Notes under the pieces: model-generated
Told to the model about the DNA's origin: nothing
What the model saw: the letters and a program-made list of their open reading frames with translations, nothing else
The model's database searches: none
NCBI GenBank assembly: GCA_964589765.1
Contig: CAZPUM010000005.1
Span: forward strand, 1 to 55,627
Direction of reading: 5' to 3'
Source: UBA525 sp964589765
GTDB taxonomy: Archaea > Nanobdellota > Nanobdellia > Woesearchaeales > UBA525
Length of the DNA: 55,627 nt
Part shown: positions 15,361 through 23,989 of the stretch, one piece after another
Layout of the letters: each line of letters begins with the position of its first letter
Numbering within the stretch: position 1 is the first letter of the stretch
Position numbers and translations under genes: made by a program

Positions 15361-17526
15361 TCAAGAGCAAAGATAACTCGGACCGTTTGGGCAAACGCAA
15401 GATGGCCAAGAGTCAAGGTCGCGCCACCATTCCATACAAACCAACTTTCCAGAGCAATCCTGAACAGAGCATCCCCCGCCACAACCATTTGGGTCGCCAC
15501 AAGTGGTTGCTTCTGAACAATCAGGTATACAAAGGTTGTTCCCAACCTCAGGCGCTTCTGAGCAGGCGCTTCCCTCACAGGGACCAAACTCGTAGCCTAT
15601 TAAATAGTTACTTGGAGCTCTGGGATGGCCTATAGCGCATCTGTTGCCAAAACGGAGGTAGGCATAGTATTTTTCTCCTTTCTTCGTAACAGGAAATGAA
15701 GATTGGTATCCATATCCAAGCTTTATGCATAGGTTATAATTGCGTGAAGGGTCTAAAGGAACCTCTTCTTCTAACAACCACGCTTTTGATTCAATGTCGT
15801 AGATGGCAAAGTATGTAGGGTCGTCTAAATTATAGATAGGAGCTTTCCTACCGTAAAAGAAAACTTTTCCATCATAGAGTTGTGCAAACTCATAGGAAGC
15901 TTCCACCACTTGTTCCCAGTCATCGTTGCCGAACTTGTGACGATAAATGTGAATTCCTTCACCTATCTGTTCTCGTAATGGAGATACATCAACAGAACCT
16001 GCTAACAACTCAGCAGGGGTTGTGTCAGGATTATAATACTGCGATACTATCCCATATCTTTGAACACCCTCCCTTGAGATTGAATAATCTTGAGCAGGAA
16101 GAACATAATAAATGCTATCATCCATGACTGTTCCTGAAGGATACATAGAACCACCATGTGAGACCAGTCCGTTGAGGCCACCTACGAAAGAGAGTCCTTC
16201 AGGATTAGTATAACGGTCAAGCTCAACAATATTCATTATATCAGAATAATCATACACGATATGTTCACCATCTTTTACAAGCACAAAGATTCTGTTTTCG
16301 TCGAAACCGTGGAAGAATCCGTCGCGCCCCCAGCCACCAACACACATTGTAACATGATTTCTGCTTGTTTCACAATCATAAATCAAGGCCTGCTCTACTA
16401 TATCATACAGCACATCGTATTTTGCCAATCTCCCCAAGTCAATCGGATTATCCATTTCTGTAATGTCGAGTATGCGCGCTCTATCAATATTGAAATCAGC
16501 AATAGTGTCTCTTTTAACGCCACCAAAAGATAGTGCATAGCGTTTGTCAGGGGTTGAGAAAATATGATATATCTGGTCATCAATACCAGGGATACCTGAG
16601 CCTACAATAGATGGCGCCCCATCTTCTCGAATCAACACATCATTAACATCATCTAGGCGACTAGAACCTAAAAATCGACCCTTTGGTATTGCCTCCCCCT
16701 CAACAAAGAAGCGGTCTCCTTTGTCCTTCACTACAATCATGACCCCAGGTCTGCTCGTGCCTCTACTGGCAGTAATTATTACTTCATCAGTGCCTCCAAC
16801 ATAAGTCTTAGAGGCCCTGCCACCTTCCCAACCACCTTGGTCTCCGCCATACCATATCTTTTCTTGTAGGACAACATCATCACGTTCTCTAGAATAGCCG
16901 CTAGTACCTTCATGTGTAGTTAAAAACTCAATCTTAGCGCGATAATCAGATGCCTCCAGACCATCAAGGTCTAAAGCATATACTCCTATGTGATCATCAA
17001 CATAAAGTGTTGAAGATTTTTCATCAAAGAAAAAATGCTGACCATTCGGTGCGTGAGGACTGTTTGTTTTGTCCGCCGTTCTCTCTCTAAATCGTTCTTC
17101 TGCTAATATCATATCATACTTTGTGAGTGCGTAGTCACTGACAACATTAGTTGTTTCTTCTTCAGTATTATCACCCACATCTGAGTCGTCCGTATCGTCT
17201 GTAGCGTCATCAGCAAAGTCATCTGTAACAGTCTCTTCTTCAGACTCGTCTGTACTATCAGACCCTAATATTTGAAAAATTCTACTCCTAAAAACCTCAA
17301 GCTGTGTAGAGTACTTACATATTGGCACCGAACAACCATAAATATTAGCCTCATAATATACCGTTCCATACCTACAGAAATTCTCATCGATTTCAATTTC
17401 AGGACAGGGAAGTGTTGCTTGACCTTGTAGATTTACCTTACTAAGATTTGGCAAGGGTCCTACTAAAACCAAACTAACTACTGCTATCAGTGCAACAACA
17501 CCTACTATATACCATTCGTTTCTCAT
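15361..17526 (-). CDS. Secreted, membrane-tethered protein with probable beta-propeller domain
   Basis: A 721-residue protein. One N-terminal hydrophobic helix (6-24) anchors or exports it. An acidic Asp/Thr/Glu linker (about 95-130) precedes a long beta-rich region (about 150-640) with repeated 'Y.L...' and 'V..G' strand patterns suggestive of a beta-propeller. I could not assign it to a named family. The C-terminal 60 residues are Cys-rich ('CIPDCSEATTCGDPNGCGGGC') and would form disulfides outside the cell. It is the last gene of a five-gene operon and overlaps the preceding gene by four bases (ATGA). Confidence 0.65.
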   Translation of the reverse strand: MRNEWYIVGVVALIAVVSLVLVGPLPNLSKVNLQGQATLPCPEIEIDENFCRYGTVYYEANIYGCSVPICKYSTQLEVFRSRIFQILGSDSTDESEEETVTDDFADDATDDTDDSDVGDNTEEETTNVVSDYALTKYDMILAEERFRERTADKTNSPHAPNGQHFFFDEKSSTLYVDDHIGVYALDLDGLEASDYRAKIEFLTTHEGTSGYSRERDDVVLQEKIWYGGDQGGWEGGRASKTYVGGTDEVIITASRGTSRPGVMIVVKDKGDRFFVEGEAIPKGRFLGSSRLDDVNDVLIREDGAPSIVGSGIPGIDDQIYHIFSTPDKRYALSFGGVKRDTIADFNIDRARILDITEMDNPIDLGRLAKYDVLYDIVEQALIYDCETSRNHVTMCVGGWGRDGFFHGFDENRIFVLVKDGEHIVYDYSDIMNIVELDRYTNPEGLSFVGGLNGLVSHGGSMYPSGTVMDDSIYYVLPAQDYSISREGVQRYGIVSQYYNPDTTPAELLAGSVDVSPLREQIGEGIHIYRHKFGNDDWEQVVEASYEFAQLYDGKVFFYGRKAPIYNLDDPTYFAIYDIESKAWLLEEEVPLDPSRNYNLCIKLGYGYQSSFPVTKKGEKYYAYLRFGNRCAIGHPRAPSNYLIGYEFGPCEGSACSEAPEVGNNLCIPDCSEATTCGDPNGCGGGCSVQDCSGKLVCMEWWRDLDSWPSCVCPNGPSYLCS

Positions 17527-19334
17527 TGAGCACCTTTGTATAAGTCATCAAAGACTTTGTCAACATGTGATTTGTCCCATCCTCTTGCGAGCAAGGAACT
17601 TCGTATCGTTAAATCATCAAACCCTTTCTCTCTTTCTGCGTTTACGAAGTTTTTAATCGTGTTTGCTTCGCTGGAATCAAGCATAACTGTGGGTGTAGCT
17701 CCTACACCTGTGGAACTTCCAATCAGGTTCTCAAAGCTTGATTGGAATGCATCCATTGATGAAATATCCAAATCACCTCTGTACACAAGGAAACCAAGCA
17801 GACCTCCAACTACAACCAGGAAAGCTATGAAAGGTATCAAGACCCAGATCAGCCAACCACTTCCGCCATCATCAAATTCATCATCAACAATGTTTGGTTC
17901 CTCAATGAAAGGGTCCGAACCCCCTGTTGGGAAGTTTGTGTCACCGGAACCACCAGAACCTGAACCAAGATTTGAACCCCCTGAAGAGTCGTTTTTCTTA
18001 GTCCAAGAGCCCGAATTGTTGTTCGTGTTATTATTAGAACCTGATGTAGTCACAGTATCTTCCACCACAATAAAACTCATGGATGCAAACTCAGTACTGT
18101 CGTTCTGGTTTCTTGCTATTACGTTGTAGTTTGCAGGTGCAAGAGCATCGTTGTAGGTTATTGCAAATGTTCCTGTGCTACTTATTGTTGAAGTGTTAGT
18201 GTAACTCTTCCCTCCGCCAGTAACCCAGACCTTAACCAAATCTCCGGGGGTGAACTGAGCACCCGCAACAATTACTGGGTCGCCTTCTGTCACGTTTGGT
18301 TTCACAACAGTATAACCCACCAAAGAAATTACGGGACCTGTTGTGTTAGTTGAGTTTGTTGAGTTTGTTGTTTCATTCAGGTCAACTTCAAACTCGTAAA
18401 TTAGAAATGCAGAAAATGTGGAGTTCTCACAAGTGATATTTAATTTATAATCTCCTTGAGCCATATCTATCGTGTAGGATTTTAAAACATTGTACAATAG
18501 GTTATCCTCTGTTTTATTTCTAACCCCATCAATACTCAGGTTACAGTCTGCCCGCGAAGTAAAGTTATGGAAATACCTTATGTAAACATCCGAGTCGTAG
18601 AGAGTGTCCTCATCAGGGTCCATTAGCACAACAGCATAGTCTCCGCCTGACGAGCCCGAGTTTGTTGTGTTATCAACACTAAATTTCACTTTTGTGCTGT
18701 TGAACGAACCTGTAAAGTCAGATAATGAACACCACGCCCTTAACATATAATCATCATCAGGGAGGCTGTTAAAAGTCACTATTTTCCTTGACCCTCCCAA
18801 GAGGTTGAACTCTTTTGAGTCATAAAAAGTAGAAGCAGGGTCATCAGTTAAAGTTACATTGCAGACCCTTAGGCCTGTTGCTGTATGATTCAAAACCACA
18901 ACAACATCTTTATTTGAGAGTTCAGCACTGTTTAATGGTTTAGTGATATTGAGCATAACATCCGAGTAAACCGTAAATGCCCTGTCCTGTGAAATAAAGG
19001 GGTTTAAAGTTGGATTTTGTGCGCACATACCTGTAAGAATATAATTACCAGGCGCCTTATCAACTGTAACTGTGACTGTCTCTTCAGGGCTTAGGTTGTA
19101 CAATCCTGTGTGAATGAAATCGGTGCCTATCATAAGAGCACAATATCCGTAAGTTTCATTACTGGTATGACCAAACACAACATCAAAAGGACTCATAGTG
19201 TAGTTATCAAAATCCATGAATACAAACACATCTTCTATAGTTGTATCGTTACCAGTAAGGGGAGGCTCAGGAAGTGTTGGAAGAGCTAGTGCAATTGGAA
19301 TCAATAACAGTACAAGTATAATCAGTCTATTCAT
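17523..19334 (-). CDS. Surface protein with Ig-like domains, membrane helix and cytoplasmic helical tail
   Basis: A 603-residue protein. After a signal peptide (ending about ALALP) come several Ig-like beta domains rich in Asn-X-Ser/Thr sequons, then a Gly/Ser/Asn linker (about 430-480), one membrane helix (about 492-518) and an 85-residue cytoplasmic tail. The tail ends in a compact helical unit ('IKNFVNAEREKGFDDLTIRS', then 'LLARGWDKSHVDKVF') of a kind I associate with DPANN surface proteins. The start has a strong ribosome-binding site (AGGAGGAGGAC) and overlaps the upstream gene by ATGA. Probably an adhesin or sensor; partner unknown. Confidence 0.68.
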   Translation of the reverse strand: MNRLIILVLLLIPIALALPTLPEPPLTGNDTTIEDVFVFMDFDNYTMSPFDVVFGHTSNETYGYCALMIGTDFIHTGLYNLSPEETVTVTVDKAPGNYILTGMCAQNPTLNPFISQDRAFTVYSDVMLNITKPLNSAELSNKDVVVVLNHTATGLRVCNVTLTDDPASTFYDSKEFNLLGGSRKIVTFNSLPDDDYMLRAWCSLSDFTGSFNSTKVKFSVDNTTNSGSSGGDYAVVLMDPDEDTLYDSDVYIRYFHNFTSRADCNLSIDGVRNKTEDNLLYNVLKSYTIDMAQGDYKLNITCENSTFSAFLIYEFEVDLNETTNSTNSTNTTGPVISLVGYTVVKPNVTEGDPVIVAGAQFTPGDLVKVWVTGGGKSYTNTSTISSTGTFAITYNDALAPANYNVIARNQNDSTEFASMSFIVVEDTVTTSGSNNNTNNNSGSWTKKNDSSGGSNLGSGSGGSGDTNFPTGGSDPFIEEPNIVDDEFDDGGSGWLIWVLIPFIAFLVVVGGLLGFLVYRGDLDISSMDAFQSSFENLIGSSTGVGATPTVMLDSSEANTIKNFVNAEREKGFDDLTIRSSLLARGWDKSHVDKVFDDLYKGAQ

Positions 19335-22300
19335 ATGTCCTCCTCCTTAGACCTTGTGTAATGGTAATATATTAACATAGCTACACTCAAGATTACCACG
19401 AACGCTAGAAGACTAAACATCACTGTGAGCCAAGTCACGTTCTCCAGGTCAATTACAGGGTTTACCCTGTAAGGCTGTTCTTCAACCCTCTGCTTTGTTT
19501 GAACAAGATACTTACAGCCCATAACAACATTGTCAACCAGCAGTCTTGCCTGGTCAACATTTCCCCCAGCCAGTTGTTCTTTTGCCTGGTTCAGTACTTC
19601 GTTTAACTCCTGACACTCAGGGTTGCTGTTGAGCAGGTCATTTGCGAAGGTTACTTTTACATTTACTTGGTCTCCTTCGCTTGCCTGTTCTATACTGCTC
19701 AAAATAATAATCGCGTCATCATCATATTCAGGGTCGGAAACGTTTCCAGTTATCTTAATCTCGTAATTCTCACCCAGCCTATAGTTTCTTACAGACAGCG
19801 TTATCTCCCTTGACTGATTTGCAGGTATCTCTTCAAAGAAATCCTGGTCAAGAGAAACTTCAACCCCGCTCTCATTAGCCTCTACATCTATCTGAACAAG
19901 ATTAAGCGAAGATGACCACGTGTTGTTTATGATTATTGGAATATTCAAGCTATTATTCTCATAAACCGTAACCATCTTTGGAGCTATAAGACTGAAGGCT
20001 TGCGGTTTCACATCCTGTTTCAATATTGGAATGTAGTTGTTTCTGCTTGATTGACCCCCACCTCCTCCGGTACTGACTGTTGTCTGTGTCTCAGCAGCAC
20101 CTTCAGTGACATTGGTCACGTTAATTGATATGTTATTGCTCGTTATTGATGTGAAACCATCAGTGGCATTAAACCTCACGTAACACACACCTTCATCTAA
20201 ACCAACCACTGTTATGTTAGGACCTGTTATGCTGACCGAAGCGAAAGGACAACTGTCAATCATTGAGAAGTTCAGAGTGTTTTCTTCGCCGACATCGTAT
20301 CCTGTTCCATTGAACACAACGCTGTTTCCGTTGTCGTCATCATCAGGGTCTATAAACCTGGTTGTTGTACCCCTGATAAAGTACCAGTCGTCAGTGTATG
20401 CCAAGTCAACCGTGATATTACTTAGAGCTTCTATCTGTATTGGCGCTCTGTTGACATTAGCAACAGTTATGTTCCAGCGGAATAAACTGTGTTCGTATCT
20501 GTCGTTTGAAACGTTCAGTTCAAGAACATGGAATCCGGAACTGAAATAATCGAACTCGTAAGAGGTGTTCTTGATGTAAACACTCTCGTATCCTCCATCA
20601 GTTCCGTTAATTCTTGTTCCATCAAGCTTCCATGTGTAGTTAAGAGGTCTTGAATCATTAACTATAACTCCAAATGTCACATTTCTTCCTTCAGAGAATG
20701 TTATGTTGGTTCTATTCTGCAAAAAGAAGGCTGTCCTGTTATAGGTCTCGTTAATAAAGTAGCCAGGCGATTTTCCAAAAGGAGTGATATTTGTTATGTT
20801 AGGAGGAAGTACATTATCAAAAACTTCAAATTTAATAATTTCCGTGTCAGTGTTGTTGTAAATATCAGTCACATTAAACCAGACTGAGTAATTTCCTTGC
20901 GAACCTTCAGGCGGAGTTATAGAAAGGTATACACTGGAAACATTGTTTGTGCTGATATTATTTGTGAGCGAGTAGGGAAGAGATAGGTTAGTTGTGAAAA
21001 TCAGTCTCTCAGTTATTATTGGCACGAACAGATCATCATCTCTCGCAGACATCTGATATGTTAATGTCTTAGTCTCAACAAATGTTGAAGAGTTGAACAA
21101 GAAAGACCTCCATATCGGAGCGACTGGAGAGTTGTTTATTGATACGTTGAATAGAGTTGAGTTGGTAGCGCCGTTGTTGTCTGCAATCCTCAAAGTGAAT
21201 GAATAGTTTCCAACCTGCGATTTATTTGGCGTGAAGTTAATCAGACCTGTCGTGGTGTTATAATCAAAGTTGTATAGACTGGTGCTATTGAATAGTATTG
21301 TGAAATTTACAACCGAGCCCTCATTATCAAGAGTTCTGTTTGACAGGTTGTAGAAGAACAAGAAGTCAGCAGTCTTGTTTATTGTGTAAGGAGGTATAAA
21401 ATCAAACCTTGGCGCAGTGTTTGCCAACACCCACAACATAATTGTTCTGTTAGCCGTAGCGCCCTCACCATCAGTTACAGTCACATTAATACTATAAGGA
21501 GTTCCTGAAACATTCTGGTCAGATGGCGTGAAACTTATTAGTCCTGTCGTATCATTAATTGTGAACAGAGATGAGTTACTTGCGTAAGTCAGAGAATCCC
21601 CTACATCAATGTCAGTAGCATTGATTCTGAATGCGAAAGGAGTGTTAGAATATGCCGTTAGATTACTAGCATTCGCGTTACCTTGGGTGTTCTCAGGATA
21701 CGTGCTGTTTTCAAATATCTCTGGTACGTCGTTAACATTAGTGACATTGAAATTCAAAGTTGTGCTGTTTGTCAAACCCTCTTGGTCAACTATGTACAGA
21801 GTAACTGTATAGATGCCAACGTCGTCATTATCAGGTGTCCAGTTGATGTATGCTCTCGCAAAACTCGTGTTTGTTGTGTTATCAAGAACAGTCACATTGA
21901 ACCTGTCCTGTGGGCTCGTGTAGAAACCAATAGTTTGGTTTACATCAGTGTCATTAGCCGTAATGTTGATTATGAAATTAACATCCTCTGTCAGGTTGTA
22001 TACTGGATAGTGAGGGGATATGTTCACAAAGTAAGGTTTTGTTCCGACGGCTGAAATGTTGAAGTAGTACAGCGATACATTACTACTGCTTTCAGTGTCT
22101 GTTACGTTAACCCAGATTGGCCAGACTCCAACATCGTTAACATCTCTGAGGTTTGCATCATAGTAGATACTTACAGATGAATTATCTGAGTTAAGTCCCT
22201 GAATGGACATGGTGTTTTGAATCTCAGAGTTACTGCTGTTGAATATCAAAGCAAGAATCATTCTCTGATTCTCCTCATCAGATACTGAAAAGGTGTAGTT

Positions 22301-23065
22301 TTTACTAGTGTTGGCAAACGTGGTTTGATTGGAAACAGAAACCTGAGGTGCGTCGTTGGAAGGAATTACTCTAATGCTTACAGTACGGCCACCAACGTTC
22401 TGACCATCCGTAACTGTGAAAGTTACATTGTAAAGTGTTATTGCATTGTTAGTTAGGTCTGACTGTTCAGGCGCACAAGTGTAGAGTCCTGTTGTACTGC
22501 CTCCGACATCTCTCGTACAAAATGTTGCCTCAGGGTCTATACTAACTTGAAGATAAGTAAGTGAATCTCCATCATTATCTGTCGCATTTACATCTATGCT
22601 TACGGTAGTATCTTCAAGCAGACTAGAGTTGAAACCTATATCCTCACTGCTATTGAATATCCCTGCAGATACACCCTCAGTTGTAGGAGGGCTGTTTCCA
22701 ATTCTAACAATATCATTGTCAGTGTCAGTGTTTCCTGAAGTGTTGTACAAGGTCACATCACACATCCAATACTCAAGTTTCGTTGTGTGAACAGAGTTAA
22801 CTTCCACCCACTCAACCAGGGTATCCCCTGCAGATGCGTTCAGCCATGTCGTGTTCCAGACTGTTGTTGGAGGCGTGGTTAATCCTTTGTAGATTGTGAT
22901 ATTTATCGCATCTGTATCAATCGAGTTTGTCCACGAACAGTTCAGAGAATCATTCGTAAAGGGGACTGAATTATCCCACTGAGGACCAGTTAAGTTAATG
23001 GCGTTCAAGTAGGCTATGCCTAGAATTGCCGCCAGAACAATGGGGAGGATGTATCTGGCTTTCAT
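19331..23065 (-). CDS. Large cadherin/Ig-like repeat surface protein
   Basis: A 1244-residue protein. The signal peptide is followed by about eight tandem beta domains of the cadherin-like, Ca-binding type, with recurring 'D.D.GDSL.Y', 'N.TTGLI.FTP' and 'G.Y.V...V.D..G' motifs. It has dozens of Asn-X-Ser/Thr sites, so heavy N-glycosylation is likely. A Gly-rich hinge (about 995-1005), a Cys-containing helical segment and a C-terminal membrane helix (about 1210-1234) follow, with a short charged tail. It overlaps a tiny ribbon-helix-helix gene upstream and the next surface gene downstream, each by four bases. Likely an adhesin. Confidence 0.72.
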   Translation of the reverse strand: MKARYILPIVLAAILGIAYLNAINLTGPQWDNSVPFTNDSLNCSWTNSIDTDAINITIYKGLTTPPTTVWNTTWLNASAGDTLVEWVEVNSVHTTKLEYWMCDVTLYNTSGNTDTDNDIVRIGNSPPTTEGVSAGIFNSSEDIGFNSSLLEDTTVSIDVNATDNDGDSLTYLQVSIDPEATFCTRDVGGSTTGLYTCAPEQSDLTNNAITLYNVTFTVTDGQNVGGRTVSIRVIPSNDAPQVSVSNQTTFANTSKNYTFSVSDEENQRMILALIFNSSNSEIQNTMSIQGLNSDNSSVSIYYDANLRDVNDVGVWPIWVNVTDTESSSNVSLYYFNISAVGTKPYFVNISPHYPVYNLTEDVNFIINITANDTDVNQTIGFYTSPQDRFNVTVLDNTTNTSFARAYINWTPDNDDVGIYTVTLYIVDQEGLTNSTTLNFNVTNVNDVPEIFENSTYPENTQGNANASNLTAYSNTPFAFRINATDIDVGDSLTYASNSSLFTINDTTGLISFTPSDQNVSGTPYSINVTVTDGEGATANRTIMLWVLANTAPRFDFIPPYTINKTADFLFFYNLSNRTLDNEGSVVNFTILFNSTSLYNFDYNTTTGLINFTPNKSQVGNYSFTLRIADNNGATNSTLFNVSINNSPVAPIWRSFLFNSSTFVETKTLTYQMSARDDDLFVPIITERLIFTTNLSLPYSLTNNISTNNVSSVYLSITPPEGSQGNYSVWFNVTDIYNNTDTEIIKFEVFDNVLPPNITNITPFGKSPGYFINETYNRTAFFLQNRTNITFSEGRNVTFGVIVNDSRPLNYTWKLDGTRINGTDGGYESVYIKNTSYEFDYFSSGFHVLELNVSNDRYEHSLFRWNITVANVNRAPIQIEALSNITVDLAYTDDWYFIRGTTTRFIDPDDDDNGNSVVFNGTGYDVGEENTLNFSMIDSCPFASVSITGPNITVVGLDEGVCYVRFNATDGFTSITSNNISINVTNVTEGAAETQTTVSTGGGGGQSSRNNYIPILKQDVKPQAFSLIAPKMVTVYENNSLNIPIIINNTWSSSLNLVQIDVEANESGVEVSLDQDFFEEIPANQSREITLSVRNYRLGENYEIKITGNVSDPEYDDDAIIILSSIEQASEGDQVNVKVTFANDLLNSNPECQELNEVLNQAKEQLAGGNVDQARLLVDNVVMGCKYLVQTKQRVEEQPYRVNPVIDLENVTWLTVMFSLLAFVVILSVAMLIYYHYTRSKEEDI

Positions 23066-23196
23066 TTTTTCAGCCTCCCCAGTCCTTCATGAATCTTCTC
23101 GACAACAAACTCTTTCAGGGTCTTGTCTTCCTGTATCGCTGAGAGCTTAGCTTTTTTGTGGACATCATCAGGAATCTCAATATTAATGTTAACCAT
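23062..23196 (-). CDS. Tiny ribbon-helix-helix protein, copy 2
   Basis: A 44-residue protein starting MVNINIEIPDDVHKKAK, with one short strand and two helices, as in CopG/Arc-type ribbon-helix-helix DNA-binding proteins. The ATG at 23196 has a GGAGGA site six bases upstream, inside the preceding RHH gene, which it overlaps by eight bases. Its TGA overlaps the ATG of the 1244-residue surface gene (ATGA). It shares its first ten residues and overall plan with copy 1, so the pair arose by duplication. It probably regulates the operon it heads. Toxin-antitoxin use looks unlikely because no toxin gene is adjacent. Confidence 0.75.
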   Translation of the reverse strand: MVNINIEIPDDVHKKAKLSAIQEDKTLKEFVVEKIHEGLGRLKK

Positions 23197-23311
23197 GAGA
23201 TTCCTCCAAGAATTGAGTTACGAGCTCTTTTATGGTCTTTTCTTCCAGTACAGAAGCTAATTTGAGCTGCTTGTGCAGTTCGTCCGGAATTTCGATATTT
23301 ATGTTGACCAT
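23189..23311 (-). CDS. Tiny ribbon-helix-helix protein, copy 1
   Basis: A 40-residue protein starting MVNINIEIPDELHKQLK, with a beta-helix-helix plan as in CopG/Arc regulators. First gene of the operon running down to 15361. The ATG at 23311 lies about 30 bases after a likely transcription start, behind a short G/C hairpin. The clear gene form (two tandem paralogues, overlapping frames, ribosome-binding site for the second) argues that both are real despite their size. The RHH pair may form homo- or heterodimers. Confidence 0.72.
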   Translation of the reverse strand: MVNINIEIPDELHKQLKLASVLEEKTIKELVTQFLEESHG

Positions 23312-23323
23312 AGTTGTCGCTGT

Positions 23324-23337
23324 GGGAGCGTCCTCCC
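23324..23337 (-). promoter_or_regulatory. Hairpin in the leader of the RHH operon
   Basis: A perfect GGGAG / CTCCC stem of five G/C-rich pairs with a four-base loop, 12 bases upstream of the first RHH start codon. It may stabilise the mRNA or tune translation. It is short, so chance cannot be ruled out. Confidence 0.35.
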
Positions 23338-23362
23338 GTTATGTACTGATAAAGAGTAACTT

Positions 23363-23414
23363 CTTTAAATATGTTACCTAAACTTACTTAGTTTACTTAG
23401 TTTACTTAAATATG
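23363..23414 (-). promoter_or_regulatory. Promoter region with 9-10 bp tandem repeats
   Basis: On the plus strand four copies of a TTACYTAR-type unit run in tandem: 23374-23383, 23384-23392, 23393-23401 and 23402-23410. The middle two are identical (TTACTTAGT). They sit between two TATA-like copies of TTAAATATG (23365-23373 and 23406-23414). The inner TATA predicts a start near 23343, upstream of the first RHH gene. Tandem short repeats beside a TATA box are what a ribbon-helix-helix regulator would bind, so self-control of this operon is plausible. Confidence 0.55.
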
Positions 23415-23479
23415 TGTTTTTTATGATAAAAACACCCAATTTCTAAAGACAGACTAAAAAATTAAGAAAAAAGAAGGAA

Positions 23480-23857
23480 CTACTTGTACACTTCAGACAA
23501 GTAGCTGACGACAGCCGGACTGGTCGAATTTCGCTTCATCACTTCTTCCGCGATAGGCCTTAACGTCTTAACTTCGTCACCAAGTTCTCCAGTGATTTCG
23601 TACGCCAGCAGAACTGTTCCAAAACAGTTCATGAAACCATACTCATCCAGTCTTTCACCGCCTTCTGCAGTCTCTCCCCCATATTTCGCAAACTCTTCTT
23701 CGTATTGCGCCAGAGCGGTCTCGATGAGCGGACCGTAGTTACCTCTCATTGCAGTTGCAACAAGAAGCAAAGGTTCCTTCAACCTTGAGTTCCTTACATT
23801 AAATGGAGACTCCTTTAGGCTTTCAGACATTTTTTGTACTTCATTTTCCAAGTTCAT
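23480..23857 (-). CDS. Hypothetical small soluble protein
   Basis: A 125-residue acidic protein, predicted all-helical, with no signal or membrane segment. I do not recognise it. The ATG at 23857 has a GGGGTGA ribosome-binding site and a leader of about 35 bases. Two inverted repeats in the leader and at the probable transcription start suggest it is regulated. It is divergent from the TrmB-like regulator gene, the usual arrangement for a regulator and its target. Confidence 0.6.
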   Translation of the reverse strand: MNLENEVQKMSESLKESPFNVRNSRLKEPLLLVATAMRGNYGPLIETALAQYEEEFAKYGGETAEGGERLDEYGFMNCFGTVLLAYEITGELGDEVKTLRPIAEEVMKRNSTSPAVVSYLSEVYK

Positions 23858-23869
23858 TTTTTCACCCCT

Positions 23870-23926
23870 ACAACAAATTTTGCTTTGTTGTCATGGTATA
23901 GTAATGACATTTCAACTATATAAATG
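23870..23926 (-). promoter_or_regulatory. Promoter with two inverted repeats before the 125-residue gene
   Basis: A TATATAA box (23917-23923) reads on the minus strand toward 23857 and predicts a start near 23893. Inverted repeat TGTCAT-N9-ATGACA (23889-23909) straddles that start, an operator-like place for a repressor. A second perfect repeat, ACAACAAA-N6-TTTGTTGT (23870-23891), lies in the leader and could be a hairpin or a second operator. The divergent TrmB-like protein is the obvious candidate to bind here. Confidence 0.5.
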
Positions 23927-23989
23927 AGAGTGTTTTCCTACAATACGACTTTTTGAAAGTTTTATATATAAACTAAACAAACACATGTT

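Noticed and set aside
23062..23311. RHH pair as a toxin-antitoxin antitoxin
   Set aside because: No small toxin gene (RelE, PIN, MazF type) follows; the next gene is a 1244-residue surface protein.
23374..23410. CRISPR-like repeats
   Set aside because: Units are only 9-10 bases, directly adjacent, with no spacers and no cas genes.
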